A stretch of DNA of 64,000 nt from Xenorhabdus ehlersii (GTDB lineage: Bacteria > Pseudomonadota > Gammaproteobacteria > Enterobacterales > Enterobacteriaceae): the NCBI RefSeq assembly GCF_003610465.1, contig NZ_RAQI01000002.1, positions 124,001 through 188,000 of the forward strand. Reading direction: 5' to 3'. Both the position numbers and the translations under genes were made by a program. Positions 41,385-49,819 of this stretch are shown here, piece after piece. A model generated the notes under the pieces. That model did not search any database. It was given only the letters and a program-made list of their open reading frames with translations, and had not been told where the DNA came from. Positions within the stretch are counted from its first letter, which is position 1, and every line of letters begins with the position of its first letter.

Positions 41385-42128
41385 ATGTACAACAACATAT
41401 ACGTAGAACGAGCCAGGGATATCCTGGACGATATCTTGGTCGCGGCGCAGCGGGCCACTACAACTTTAGCGGATAAGACAGCGCGTATTTTATTAGAGCT
41501 GCCGTTATATCGTACGGAAGGCGTTCGTTTGGAGCAGGAGCAGCGCGACGCATTGCAAAAACATATCCAAGATGTACTACGGCGTAATCACGTTTGGTGT
41601 AACGGGGCGGGATTTGCCAGTTATGCGCTACCAAAGACGGTTAAGGAGGAGAATGGTTACTGGACGCTGGAATGGTGGCGTCAGGAAGGGAATATCATTC
41701 AGTATGCGCAGCTGGAACACAATCAAGAGCAGCGCAGGCGTCTGGATTTCCGATTGTTTGAGTGGTTCCGGCAACCAGCCAGTCGTCACCTTCCCGTCAT
41801 CGACGGCCCCTATGTGGATTATGTCTGCAATGGCGCCTACACGATTACGATAGCCCATCCGGTGCTTATCGGTGAGGAGTTTGCCGGTGTCACGGCAGTC
41901 GATATTCTGGTCTCGACGCTGGATCGGTTACTTCTGCCGGTTCTGGGAGCTATCGGTAAGCCAGCATTAATTATTAATGACGATGCGCGGGTCGTGACTT
42001 CAACCGTGCCAGGAGTACGTTCTGGTTCATTATTGAAGAACCAAGACGTTAACCGAGCGGTCGATGGTGAAACGCCTTCACTGCGCCTGGTGATCCTACC
42101 GTCATCACACAGGGCGTTTGTCAGCTGA
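41385..42128 (+). CDS. Soluble cache (PDC)-domain protein
   Basis: The 247-aa protein contains a cache-type sensor fold. The strand-rich stretch GPYVDYVCNGAYTITIAHPV and the following GVTAVDILVSTL are typical of the ligand-binding half. There is no transmembrane helix and no signalling output domain, so it may be a cytosolic ligand-binding partner of the adjacent regulator. Codon use is G+C-rich like its neighbours. Confidence 0.65.
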   Translation: MYNNIYVERARDILDDILVAAQRATTTLADKTARILLELPLYRTEGVRLEQEQRDALQKHIQDVLRRNHVWCNGAGFASYALPKTVKEENGYWTLEWWRQEGNIIQYAQLEHNQEQRRRLDFRLFEWFRQPASRHLPVIDGPYVDYVCNGAYTITIAHPVLIGEEFAGVTAVDILVSTLDRLLLPVLGAIGKPALIINDDARVVTSTVPGVRSGSLLKNQDVNRAVDGETPSLRLVILPSSHRAFVS

Positions 42129-42164
42129 AGCTCACTTATTAAGATTACTCAGGAGTTTTTCCTT

Positions 42165-43451
42165 ATGACTGAATCTATGTTAACTAAAAGGCGTAAAGCG
42201 GCTATCGCAAAAGGCGTAGGCGTGACCACACAAATCTATGTTGAACGTGCGGAAAATGCTGAAATCTGGGATTCCCAAGGACAACGCTATATTGATTTTG
42301 CAGCCGGTATCGCCGTAGTAAATACTGGCCATCGTCATCCGCGCGTCATTGCCGCAGCCAGAGAGCAGTTGGAACAGTTTACCCACACCTGTCATCAAGT
42401 AGTGCCTTACGAAAATTATGTAACGCTAGCCGAACGACTGAACCGTCTGGTGCCGGGTAATTTTGTTAAAAAGACCGTTTTTGTTACCACCGGGGCTGAG
42501 GCAGTAGAAAATGCCGTGAAGATCGCGCGTGCCGCTACCGGACGTAATGGCATAGTGGCTTTCAGCGGCGCTTTTCATGGTCGTACCTTCCTCGGTATGT
42601 CATTAACCGGCAAAGTGGCACCGTACAAAATGGGGTTTGGCCCGCTGGTTAGCGATGTTTACCGTGTCCCGTTTCCGGTAGGGCTACACGGTATCAGTGT
42701 AGAACAGACACTGAACGCGCTGGAGAATCTCTTCAAAACCGATATTGAACCCACGCGCGTTGCTGCCATTATTATCGAGCCAGTACAAGGCGAAGGTGGA
42801 TTTTATCCTGCGCCTCCCGAACTACTCAAATCCCTACGCGAAATTGCCGATCGCTACGGTATTGTACTCATTGCCGATGAAATTCAGACTGGTTTCGCGC
42901 GTACAGGAAAACTGTTTGCTATGGAACATCATGAGGTTGCGGCCGATCTGACCACAATGGCAAAAGGTCTGGCGGGGGGATTTCCGCTGGCGGCTGTAAC
43001 GGGGCGATCAGAGTTGATGGACGCTGTAGTGCCAGGGGGGTTGGGGGGAACCTATGGAGGTAACCCAGTGGCGATTGCAGCTGGCCATGCGGTGCTGGAT
43101 GTGATCGAAGAAGAAAAGCTGGCTGAGCGTGCAACGCAGCTGGGAGAGCGGCTAAAACAATATCTGTATAAACTGCGACCGCATGTCCCACAGATCGCTG
43201 ATGTGCGTGGACTTGGGCTAATGATTGCGGTGGAGTTTAATCGTGCGGATAGTCAGGAACCTGATGCCGATTTTACCAACGCGGTGCGCCAAAAAGCGTT
43301 AGAGCATGGCTTGATTCTGTTGACGTGTGGTGTACATGGCAACGTAATTCGTTTCCTTCCACCGCTGACCATACAGGATGATGTTTTTGACGAGGCACTC
43401 AATATCCTGAAATCTGTGTTGCTCGATTTGAATTATAAAGAGGGAAAGTAA
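42165..43451 (+). CDS. gabT: 4-aminobutyrate aminotransferase (GabT-like)
   Basis: A PLP-dependent class III aminotransferase of 428 aa, close to GabT of E. coli (426 aa). It has the pocket segment TTGAEAVENAVKIAR, the GAFHGRT segment, the acidic IADEIQTGFARTG, and the PLP lysine in TTMAKGLAGGFP. It converts GABA plus 2-oxoglutarate to succinic semialdehyde and glutamate. The adjacent ALDH could supply GABA or remove the semialdehyde. Confidence 0.9.
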   Translation: MTESMLTKRRKAAIAKGVGVTTQIYVERAENAEIWDSQGQRYIDFAAGIAVVNTGHRHPRVIAAAREQLEQFTHTCHQVVPYENYVTLAERLNRLVPGNFVKKTVFVTTGAEAVENAVKIARAATGRNGIVAFSGAFHGRTFLGMSLTGKVAPYKMGFGPLVSDVYRVPFPVGLHGISVEQTLNALENLFKTDIEPTRVAAIIIEPVQGEGGFYPAPPELLKSLREIADRYGIVLIADEIQTGFARTGKLFAMEHHEVAADLTTMAKGLAGGFPLAAVTGRSELMDAVVPGGLGGTYGGNPVAIAAGHAVLDVIEEEKLAERATQLGERLKQYLYKLRPHVPQIADVRGLGLMIAVEFNRADSQEPDADFTNAVRQKALEHGLILLTCGVHGNVIRFLPPLTIQDDVFDEALNILKSVLLDLNYKEGK

Positions 43452-43504
43452 TATGCACGTGGCGGCAGGGAGGAACCTGAGCTGGTTCATAAGAGAGGGG
43501 AACA

Positions 43505-43846
43505 ATGCACTGGTATTTAAATGTATTAAAGAATTATACCTATTTCAGGGGGCGGGCTCAGCGTAAGGAGTTCTGGTATTTCTTTCTGTTTCAGATCCTT
43601 GTTGTTCTCATCATTTCTTTCCTGGAAAGGTTGTTTGCTGTTGCCAACCCCGAAATTTATATGGGGTGGTTTAGTGCTATCTATTTACTGATCACATTTT
43701 TGCCAGCATTGGCGGTAAATGCCCGCCGCCTGCACGATATCAATTGTAGCGCCTGGTGGCTACTGTTACATCTTATCCCGTTTGTCGGCACTATTATTTT
43801 ACTGATTCTCGCCGCTCGGAAAGGACGGGCGGGCAGCAATAAATAA
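43505..43846 (+). CDS. DUF805 membrane protein
   Basis: A 113-aa protein with the YFRGRAQRKEFWYF motif of DUF805 and about three to four membrane segments. The NARRLHDINCSAWW motif follows. It sits inside the catabolic cluster between GabT and the FAD oxidase. Function is unknown. Confidence 0.82.
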   Translation: MHWYLNVLKNYTYFRGRAQRKEFWYFFLFQILVVLIISFLERLFAVANPEIYMGWFSAIYLLITFLPALAVNARRLHDINCSAWWLLLHLIPFVGTIILLILAARKGRAGSNK

Positions 43847-43918
43847 TCGGATTCACTCACAGGAAAAATACCCCAGGCCAGGCTAACGGATAATTTCCGA
43901 TCATAAAGGAGTGCTGAA

Positions 43919-45436
43919 ATGGCAATGAACAGAAGAGATTTTATCTCTACTGCCGCAACCTTCACAGGAGCGGGAGTACTTTCATCCATATTTCCCACTA
44001 CATCTCTGCTCGCTCAGGCCATCAATATTAACCCATTCCAGCCGATTCTGTTGCAGGATGCACAGTACAGAACCAGCCGGTTGGGCTTGGATCCGCGCAT
44101 CTGGAACTGGCATAGAGACATGACTACCAACGCCATGCCCGCCAACTACTATGAGGCCTCCTTGGTCGATTGGCCAGCTTTTGGAAGCTTTTCCAGAGAC
44201 CAAAGCTGTGAGGTAGTAGTTATTGGCGGCGGGTTGCTGGGAGCTTCCACTGCACTGCATCTTGCTGAAGCTGGCGTGGATGTGATTCTGGTTGAAAAGG
44301 ATAACATTGGTTCGGGAGCCTCTGGCCGTAATGGGGGACAGATGACCCCCGGAATTGCCCGTTGGGAAGCTGAAACCATACTGGAAAAATTTTCACCTGA
44401 TGAGGCCAAACGTTTATGGCGTTTTGCATCGATTGAAGCGATGGCTCTTGTAGATGAGCTCCGCGAGCGTTACGGCTTTGAATGTGACCGCAAATATGGT
44501 CATATTACTGCAGCAATACATCCAGGTCATATGGGGCCATTGGTTGCTAATGTTGATGCCCGGCGCCAACTGGGAGATAGGGCAGTGAAGGTTATTGGGC
44601 CACACGAATTACAGGAAGAGTATGTGTGTTCGAGTATCTATCATGGTGCCAATATCGACAGCATCGGCGGACAGGTTCAGCCTCTGGCGCTGCTGCGAGG
44701 CTTAGTTTATGGCTTTGTCAGATTGGGTGGACGAGTCTATGACAGTACAAAAGTGAAAGGCATTAGACAGGATGCCAGCAGCACGGTCATAGAAACTGAG
44801 CGGGGAGTTATCAGAGCGAGTAAAGCTGTGGTACTGGGGGTACATGGCTCCACCGATGAGTTTATTTCCGGCCCTTCTACTACAGTGCCTTTTTTCACCT
44901 ATGTAGCAGTAACCTCGCCGTTGCCGGTGGATATCAAAGAGCTTATTCCGTCAGATCTTCCGGTCTACGATACACAGTTACAGATAGACTATTATCGCGC
45001 GGTGCGTGACAACCGTCTGCTATTCGGTGGACAGGGCACTGGCAACTCCTGGTCACCGCGTGATGTGAACAACTACTTGCTTGATCGTATCAGAACCGTA
45101 TTCCCGCATCTGGAAAAACCTGAACTGGAATACTCCTGGGGTGGGATCAGCGATTTGACACTGAACGGTGCCACCGATGCCCGCAAAAGCGGTGACAGCA
45201 TCCCTGTGTATATGGTGCATGGTTGGAGCGGACATGGAGTGGCGCAGACGGTACGCATTGGCAAAGCCATCAGCGACGATCTCATCGGACGCAATCACGA
45301 CTTTGCTATGCTTACCTGCATTGATCACACGAGGATTCCGTTAGGCTCCTATCTCTCTCCGGTGGCTATCCCATTGATTAAAGGCGCTCTGGGAGTAATG
45401 AGCACGCTTAATCCGGCAGATATGGTTTCGTTCTGA
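43919..45436 (+). CDS. Tat-exported FAD-dependent amine oxidase (PuuB/DAO family)
   Basis: The 505-aa protein begins with a twin-arginine signal (NRRDFIST, then a hydrophobic stretch to about residue 34), so it is probably folded in the cytosol and exported. The FAD-binding GGGLLGASTALHLAEAG and GASGRNGG motifs belong to the DAO superfamily, most like gamma-glutamylputrescine oxidase. It would make an aldehyde, ammonia and peroxide from an amine in the periplasm. A Tat signal is unusual for PuuB-type enzymes, which are normally cytosolic. Confidence 0.82.
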   Translation: MAMNRRDFISTAATFTGAGVLSSIFPTTSLLAQAININPFQPILLQDAQYRTSRLGLDPRIWNWHRDMTTNAMPANYYEASLVDWPAFGSFSRDQSCEVVVIGGGLLGASTALHLAEAGVDVILVEKDNIGSGASGRNGGQMTPGIARWEAETILEKFSPDEAKRLWRFASIEAMALVDELRERYGFECDRKYGHITAAIHPGHMGPLVANVDARRQLGDRAVKVIGPHELQEEYVCSSIYHGANIDSIGGQVQPLALLRGLVYGFVRLGGRVYDSTKVKGIRQDASSTVIETERGVIRASKAVVLGVHGSTDEFISGPSTTVPFFTYVAVTSPLPVDIKELIPSDLPVYDTQLQIDYYRAVRDNRLLFGGQGTGNSWSPRDVNNYLLDRIRTVFPHLEKPELEYSWGGISDLTLNGATDARKSGDSIPVYMVHGWSGHGVAQTVRIGKAISDDLIGRNHDFAMLTCIDHTRIPLGSYLSPVAIPLIKGALGVMSTLNPADMVSF

Positions 45437-45496
45437 GTGGTTGGTTTCCATTAGCAGAGAGGCAACTATCACATGCTATGTGCTCTATACAATCGC

Positions 45497-45539
45497 TCCC
45501 ACGCCGATTAAATTATTCCTCTCTTGGTTACAAGAGAGG
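45497..45539. repeat. Copy A of a phage-end repeat with hairpin
   Basis: TCCCACGCCGAT (45497-45508) is followed by a hairpin at 45518-45539 with a 9-bp stem (CCTCTCTTG/CAAGAGAGG) and GTTA loop. Both elements recur in the same order at 45679-45738, inside the prophage. The copy lies just outside the Xer-type site. Confidence 0.8.
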
Positions 45540-45586
45540 AGCTTCAGCATCGCCATAAAATCTCAGTATTTTTTAAAAGCATCAAT

Positions 45587-45680
45587 GATTCGCATAATGT
45601 ATCAACGTTATGTTGAATTGCGGGCTGCTAAAATCGCAGAGCAGCCCAGCAATTTACACATAACGTGGATTATGCGAATC
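45587..45680 (+). other. Filamentous-phage attachment structure (paired dif-like sites in a forked hairpin)
   Basis: A dif-like site lies at 45587-45618: XerC arm GATTCGCATAA, 10-bp spacer, XerD arm TTATGTTGAAT. An inverted partner lies at 45653-45680: XerD-type arm, 6-bp spacer CGTGGA, XerC arm TTATGCGAATC. The two XerC arms pair perfectly over 11 bp, the next arms over 6 bp (TTATGT/ACATAA), and the inner sequences again (GGGCTGCT/AGCAGCCC). On single-stranded phage DNA this folds into a stem with an unpaired spacer bubble. Vibrio phage CTX is known to integrate at dif from such a folded single-strand attP using host XerC/XerD. Confidence 0.8.
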
Positions 45681-45738
45681 CCACGCCGATCATACAGTTA
45701 TAACCCCTAACTTTCGCTCTCTCTTGGTTACAAGAGAG
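45679..45738. repeat. Copy B of the phage-end repeat with hairpin
   Basis: TCCCACGCCGAT (45679-45690) is followed by CTCTCTTG-GTTA-CAAGAGAG (45719-45738, 8-bp stem). It lies immediately upstream of the first phage genes, so it could be part of the phage replication origin or a regulatory hairpin. The purpose is inferred. Confidence 0.7.
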
Positions 45739-45743
45739 GGGCT

Positions 45744-45935
45744 ATGAAGATCATCTATTTCGATTACATCGCAGGTTTTGGCATCAATGCTTTTATTGCT
45801 GATGAATTGGACTTTTTCCCATCTTTTGATGAATTAATTCATTATTGTATCGCGCTTTATGGCGATCAGATTGTTCTTGTTTCCACCACTGTTACATCAG
45901 GGATTTCTACTGGCTATCAGGAGTCTTCAAAATGA
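45744..45935 (+). CDS. Small acidic phage protein, 63 aa
   Basis: It starts six bases after the hairpin with GAGGGG as ribosome binding site. Its stop overlaps the replication-gene start in ATGA (45932-45935), so the two are translationally coupled. The sequence (DELDFFPSFDELIHY) is acidic and aromatic with no signal peptide. No match that I can name. Confidence 0.65.
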   Translation: MKIIYFDYIAGFGINAFIADELDFFPSFDELIHYCIALYGDQIVLVSTTVTSGISTGYQESSK

Positions 45936-47062
45936 TGACTGATAGGTCTGTTTTTATTGATTACCTTGCATTTTCTGCGCCATTGTCTTGCATGAAAGAC
46001 GTTCATACTTTTCAGGAAAAAGGTCATGAATGGCGCAAATACCAGCCTTTGCCATCTTATAAAAACCATAAATATAGATCTGCATCAAACGTTGATTATG
46101 ATCCTTTACCTGATTCATCTGTTGTTTTCTCTTCATCGATTGAGAGCATCAACCATAACGCCGAAATTTATAACCAAGAACTATTAGCTTGTCTTCACTC
46201 TCGGCTAAGACGGTTTATTAATGCTGTCTTTGGATTATCTGTTGGACCCGCTCGCGGTAAAGTCGGACACTTCTATGAAGATTCAGCCGTTTTATATTCG
46301 GAGAATGGTGGGCGTGAATACTTCGGTACACTTTACTGGGGAGGGAATAACGGCACTTTCTATATACAGATTGATGGAGCAGGTTGTGCACATGTTATGA
46401 GTGGCACAACTCCAGAAAGAATTTATAAGTGGTTAAACCATTTAGATATTATTGAGCTGAAAAGGTTAGATTTATCTACTGATGATTATGATGGGGTTTT
46501 CACCTCTCTGAATGCACAAACAGCCTTTGAAGATGATGCTTTCTACGGTGGAAGAGGGCCAAGACCTGCTCACGGGTATGATATTAAATATCATGGTAAT
46601 GGCAGTATTAAAAAAGAAATTTTTGAGGTTGGCTCCCGTCAGTCGCGTGTTTATTGGAGAATTTATAATAAGGCAGCCCAACAAAAGGTATCAGGTACTT
46701 GGTATCGTTCAGAGGCAGAGTTAAAAGGAATTCCAACTGAAGTACTGTTAGATATTCAAGGGACATATACGGGATTATGCCCTTATGCTGCTTCTATTAA
46801 TCCGACTAAACCTGCACCTATTCCAGTTCGTGATGGTCGTAAGGCTATTGATGCTATTGAAGCTAAGGTAAGCTGGTTGAGAAAACAAGCCTCTTCCACT
46901 ATTGCAAAAGTTATTCATTTCTTTGAAGGGGACACTCAGGCTGTTCTGTCAATGATTGTCCGAGATGAACATATTTCTGATTTAAACCTGAAATTAGATT
47001 TGCCCCCAATATACCAAACACTTGTTAATGAAAAATTAGGAGTATCAACATGTCCGTTTTAG
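45932..47062 (+). CDS. Filamentous phage replication initiation protein (RstA/Rep_trans family)
   Basis: This is the nicking protein for rolling-circle replication of phage DNA. The start at 45932 follows AGGAG by 8 nt and gives 376 aa. An upstream in-frame ATG (45845) lacks a ribosome binding site and lies inside the preceding gene. Family-typical stretches are IELKRLDLSTDDYDG, RQSRVYWRIYNKA and WYRSEAELKG, where the last two surround the predicted nicking centre. It overlaps the ssDNA-binding gene by 13 nt. Confidence 0.85.
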   Translation: MMTDRSVFIDYLAFSAPLSCMKDVHTFQEKGHEWRKYQPLPSYKNHKYRSASNVDYDPLPDSSVVFSSSIESINHNAEIYNQELLACLHSRLRRFINAVFGLSVGPARGKVGHFYEDSAVLYSENGGREYFGTLYWGGNNGTFYIQIDGAGCAHVMSGTTPERIYKWLNHLDIIELKRLDLSTDDYDGVFTSLNAQTAFEDDAFYGGRGPRPAHGYDIKYHGNGSIKKEIFEVGSRQSRVYWRIYNKAAQQKVSGTWYRSEAELKGIPTEVLLDIQGTYTGLCPYAASINPTKPAPIPVRDGRKAIDAIEAKVSWLRKQASSTIAKVIHFFEGDTQAVLSMIVRDEHISDLNLKLDLPPIYQTLVNEKLGVSTCPF

Positions 47063-47379
47063 AAAAAATTCCATTTTACATTGAAGTCACATCGACTGAT
47101 GTGAAAGTTGAACAAAAGACACGAACTAATAAGAACACGGGCGAAATTACTCCCTATTATACTCAGCGTGTTATTGCGCATATGGGGCCACGTTCAATGT
47201 CAGAGACAGTTATCACATTGTCAGAGCCAAATCCGTTACCAGAGGGTAAATATCTTATTTCCGGTTCTAGTTTATATCCAGGTAAGCCATTTGGTGATAA
47301 TCCACCTCGCCTTGAATTTAATCAGTGGAATGTTTCTTATGTTCCGATGGAAACAGTTAAACACTTAATAAAGCTATAG
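47050..47379 (+). CDS. Phage single-stranded DNA-binding protein (pV-like)
   Basis: A 109-aa OB-fold-like beta-rich protein in the position of gene V. It probably coats phage single strands before packaging and limits complementary-strand synthesis. Features include KTRTNKNTGEITPYYTQRV and ITLSEPNPLPEGKY. It overlaps the Rep gene. The assignment rests on gene order and size more than on a motif. Confidence 0.7.
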   Translation: MSVLEKIPFYIEVTSTDVKVEQKTRTNKNTGEITPYYTQRVIAHMGPRSMSETVITLSEPNPLPEGKYLISGSSLYPGKPFGDNPPRLEFNQWNVSYVPMETVKHLIKL

Positions 47380-47406
47380 GAGCATTCTATTTAATAAGGG
47401 CTAGAA

Positions 47407-47607
47407 ATGTCCTCTTTAACAGGTTCTATTTGTGATGTGTCTAATAATTGTCAAAAAATATTATTGGACATATCTAATCAAATTCCAATTTCTTACGATT
47501 ATCCTTATTTGGGTAAAGTCTGGGGGTTGGCATTTAGTTCAGTAATGATGTTATATCTTTTTTCTTTTGGTTTGGGTCAAATAATTCGCATGGTAAAACA
47601 TGCTTAA
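47407..47607 (+). CDS. Small membrane protein, probable minor coat protein
   Basis: 66 aa with one strong hydrophobic segment (VWGLAFSSVMMLYLFSFGLG) and a short basic C-terminus. It sits between the ssDNA-binding gene and the major coat gene, the position of pVII/pIX in other inoviruses. Confidence 0.65.
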   Translation: MSSLTGSICDVSNNCQKILLDISNQIPISYDYPYLGKVWGLAFSSVMMLYLFSFGLGQIIRMVKHA

Positions 47608-47623
47608 TAAAGGAAATTCAAGG

Positions 47624-47866
47624 ATGTCTATAAAATCTTTTTGTAAAAAAGTAGCGTTAGGTGCAACTTTGACTGTTTCTTCTGTCTTTGCTTTTGCGGA
47701 TGATGCAGTTAGCAAAGCGGGGGATGTGGATTTAACTGCGCTGACTAATAATATTAGTTTTTCGGGTGTACTTGTTGCATTAATGGCAGTTGCGGGATCT
47801 ATTATTACTTTGTATGCGGGTTTTGCGGGGATCAGGTGGGTCTTGAGAACGGTTAAAGGCGCTTAA
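47624..47866 (+). CDS. Major coat protein (pVIII-like)
   Basis: An 80-aa precursor with a 25-residue signal peptide (ending VFAFA) and a 55-aa mature coat protein. The mature part has an acidic amphipathic N-terminus (DDAVSKAGDVDLT), a hydrophobic core (VLVALMAVAGSIITLYAGFA) and a basic tail (RTVKGA), the classical inovirus layout. The ATG at 47624 is preceded by AAAGGA. A terminator follows directly, which would favour the high expression expected of this gene. Confidence 0.92.
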   Translation: MSIKSFCKKVALGATLTVSSVFAFADDAVSKAGDVDLTALTNNISFSGVLVALMAVAGSIITLYAGFAGIRWVLRTVKGA

Positions 47867-47886
47867 TTAAAATCATTTTATTAGGT

Positions 47887-47908
47887 AAGGGGTGAAAACC
47901 CCTTTTTT
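47887..47908 (+). terminator. Rho-independent terminator after the major coat gene
   Basis: AAGGGG and CCCCTT pair around TGAAAA and are followed by further T residues. Ff-type phages carry a terminator at the same place. Confidence 0.85.
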
Positions 47909-47959
47909 ATTTATGAATGCTGACTTATTAACGCTGGTTGTATTTATTTGGGGGCTATT

Positions 47960-49807
47960 ATGCGCATGGGCTGTCATTCAGGGATTCAAAGGCTAATAGT
48001 TTATTCTTTTTGTTTTGCATTTCTGTTTATCAGTTGGCCTAAACCTATTGTGGCTAATCCTGCTTTGGCAGCGGGTTTATTGGTTCGCGTTATTGCACAA
48101 ACCACGGCAAAACGGGCAGCAACGCAAGCGGCAGCGAGACAGGCTACCGCTAAAGCAGCGGCAAAGCAGGCGGGGAAAGAATATCCGTTAACCGAAGCGG
48201 CGATACAGGCAACTATCAGAAAAGAAGCAGCAGAAAAAGCGGCAGCAACCGCCAGGGCCATGTCACGTTCAGCAGCATCAAGGGCGGCAACTGTTCCGGT
48301 TAATTCATCTTTGCGCAAAGCGGGGCAAGCGACTTGGGCGGGATTGAGTGTGGCAAGTGGAGTGATAACGGTCTCGGAGTTGGTTGATTCTTTTAATTCT
48401 GGTGATTTTCAGGTAGCGACAAGCGGTACTTCGTTGGGGAACGGTAAGTATAAAGTTGAGGTAGGGGGGCGAACTCGGATTGTTGATTTTCAGCCGTCGC
48501 CGAATTCTCCGGTTATTCTTTATGGTAATGATTCCGTAAATTTTGAACCTGATTGGGATTCATTTTCATCTGATACTCCTCTGGTTAAAGGTATTCTTCT
48601 TGATGGGAAAGGTACTGAATATTTTCCTGTTCCTTCTTCTGTTACTCAATCCAACTTTTTTAATAATAAATTGGCAACTTATTCATCGGATATTCAAAGT
48701 TTAAGTGGTGATTATTTTTACATTAAAGATGACAAATTAAGTTCTGTGAAAGATTTAATTCTTACTGGGGTTGTGAAGAATTTCGAAATGCGTCAGGATT
48801 CTAAATTTTATGTTAATAGCGTCAGTGGTGATAATGATACTTTCGACTATATTACTTCATCTGAGTCTATTGATGTTTTAGATTTTAATGTTATTCGTGA
48901 TTTTAATTCAAGAAATTCAGAGGATTCTTTGTATTTACCGAATGCGTATAATTATTTTAGAGCCAATGTTCCTGTTATTATCAATAGAAAGGAAATAAAA
49001 AGTAATTTTGAACCTTGCGACAGGATAAGACAAGATGCGCAGGGTAATCCTATTTGGGGTGATTATATTTGTATACCGCCGTCAGAATCTGATTATTTAT
49101 TCCGATCGGAAAGAACAAGCTTGTCAGTTCATGTTCATTTAAATCGGAGTTATGACGGAAATTATTTTAATGAAAAATTAAAATCATCTTCTGTTAGGGT
49201 AGTATCGGCTAATGAATTGCCTCATTTTTTGAACAATAAAACTATTGATAATTCCATTGTTGCCAATTTAATTAATGATTTGCTGCATGATGCGGCAGCT
49301 CAGAGTGGTTATGAAGGAATAATTGTCAGTGATGGGGATTATGTTACTTCATCTGAGGTCGATGATTCGTTAAGAGAATTGGGTCATGATAAAATTGCTA
49401 CATCAGATTTTTTTTCACCGATTCAGAATATTGAAATTGATTCATCCTCTCATGATACGACAATTAATAATAACGGGGGCGGTAATGGAGGAGGAGGTAA
49501 TATTGATGTTAAAGTTGATTTAGGGATAGATCCTCAAATTAAAGCACCGGACTTGGAAAAACCGCCGACGGGCAAAGAAATAGCTCAGCCTATTATAGAT
49601 GGCATGTCTTTTATTTCTGATTTCAAGATATCGGGTAAGGATGCTTCTTGTCCTACGGTAAATACGCCTTTTTCTCTGATGGGATTTGATTTTGATTTGG
49701 TGATTGACAGTCATTGTGATCTGATAGAGCGGAATCGGAAGCTGATCGAACTGATAACGTCTTTAGTCTGGGCTTTTATGGCTCTTCGTATCGTCCTAGA
49801 TGCTTAA
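47960..49807 (+). CDS. Adsorption/minor coat protein (pIII-like, TspB-like)
   Basis: The 615-aa protein has a signal peptide (about 1-29, ending PIVA). An Ala/Lys-rich helical region (about 45-110) is next, followed by a long divergent domain and a glycine-rich linker (NNNGGGNGGGGN). The C-terminal domain has two cysteines (DASCPTV, SHCDLIERN) and a terminal membrane helix. This order fits the tip protein that binds the host receptor and anchors the virion. The ATG at 47960 is preferred to a TTG at 47948 because GGGGG precedes it. Confidence 0.82.
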   Translation: MRMGCHSGIQRLIVYSFCFAFLFISWPKPIVANPALAAGLLVRVIAQTTAKRAATQAAARQATAKAAAKQAGKEYPLTEAAIQATIRKEAAEKAAATARAMSRSAASRAATVPVNSSLRKAGQATWAGLSVASGVITVSELVDSFNSGDFQVATSGTSLGNGKYKVEVGGRTRIVDFQPSPNSPVILYGNDSVNFEPDWDSFSSDTPLVKGILLDGKGTEYFPVPSSVTQSNFFNNKLATYSSDIQSLSGDYFYIKDDKLSSVKDLILTGVVKNFEMRQDSKFYVNSVSGDNDTFDYITSSESIDVLDFNVIRDFNSRNSEDSLYLPNAYNYFRANVPVIINRKEIKSNFEPCDRIRQDAQGNPIWGDYICIPPSESDYLFRSERTSLSVHVHLNRSYDGNYFNEKLKSSSVRVVSANELPHFLNNKTIDNSIVANLINDLLHDAAAQSGYEGIIVSDGDYVTSSEVDDSLRELGHDKIATSDFFSPIQNIEIDSSSHDTTINNNGGGNGGGGNIDVKVDLGIDPQIKAPDLEKPPTGKEIAQPIIDGMSFISDFKISGKDASCPTVNTPFSLMGFDFDLVIDSHCDLIERNRKLIELITSLVWAFMALRIVLDA

Positions 49808-49819
49808 AGGGAGTTTTCT

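Noticed and set aside
48001..48318. 105-aa minus-strand frame opposite the phage adsorption gene
   Set aside because: Its Ala-rich sequence is the mirror of the Ala-rich region of the real gene. No start signal is present.
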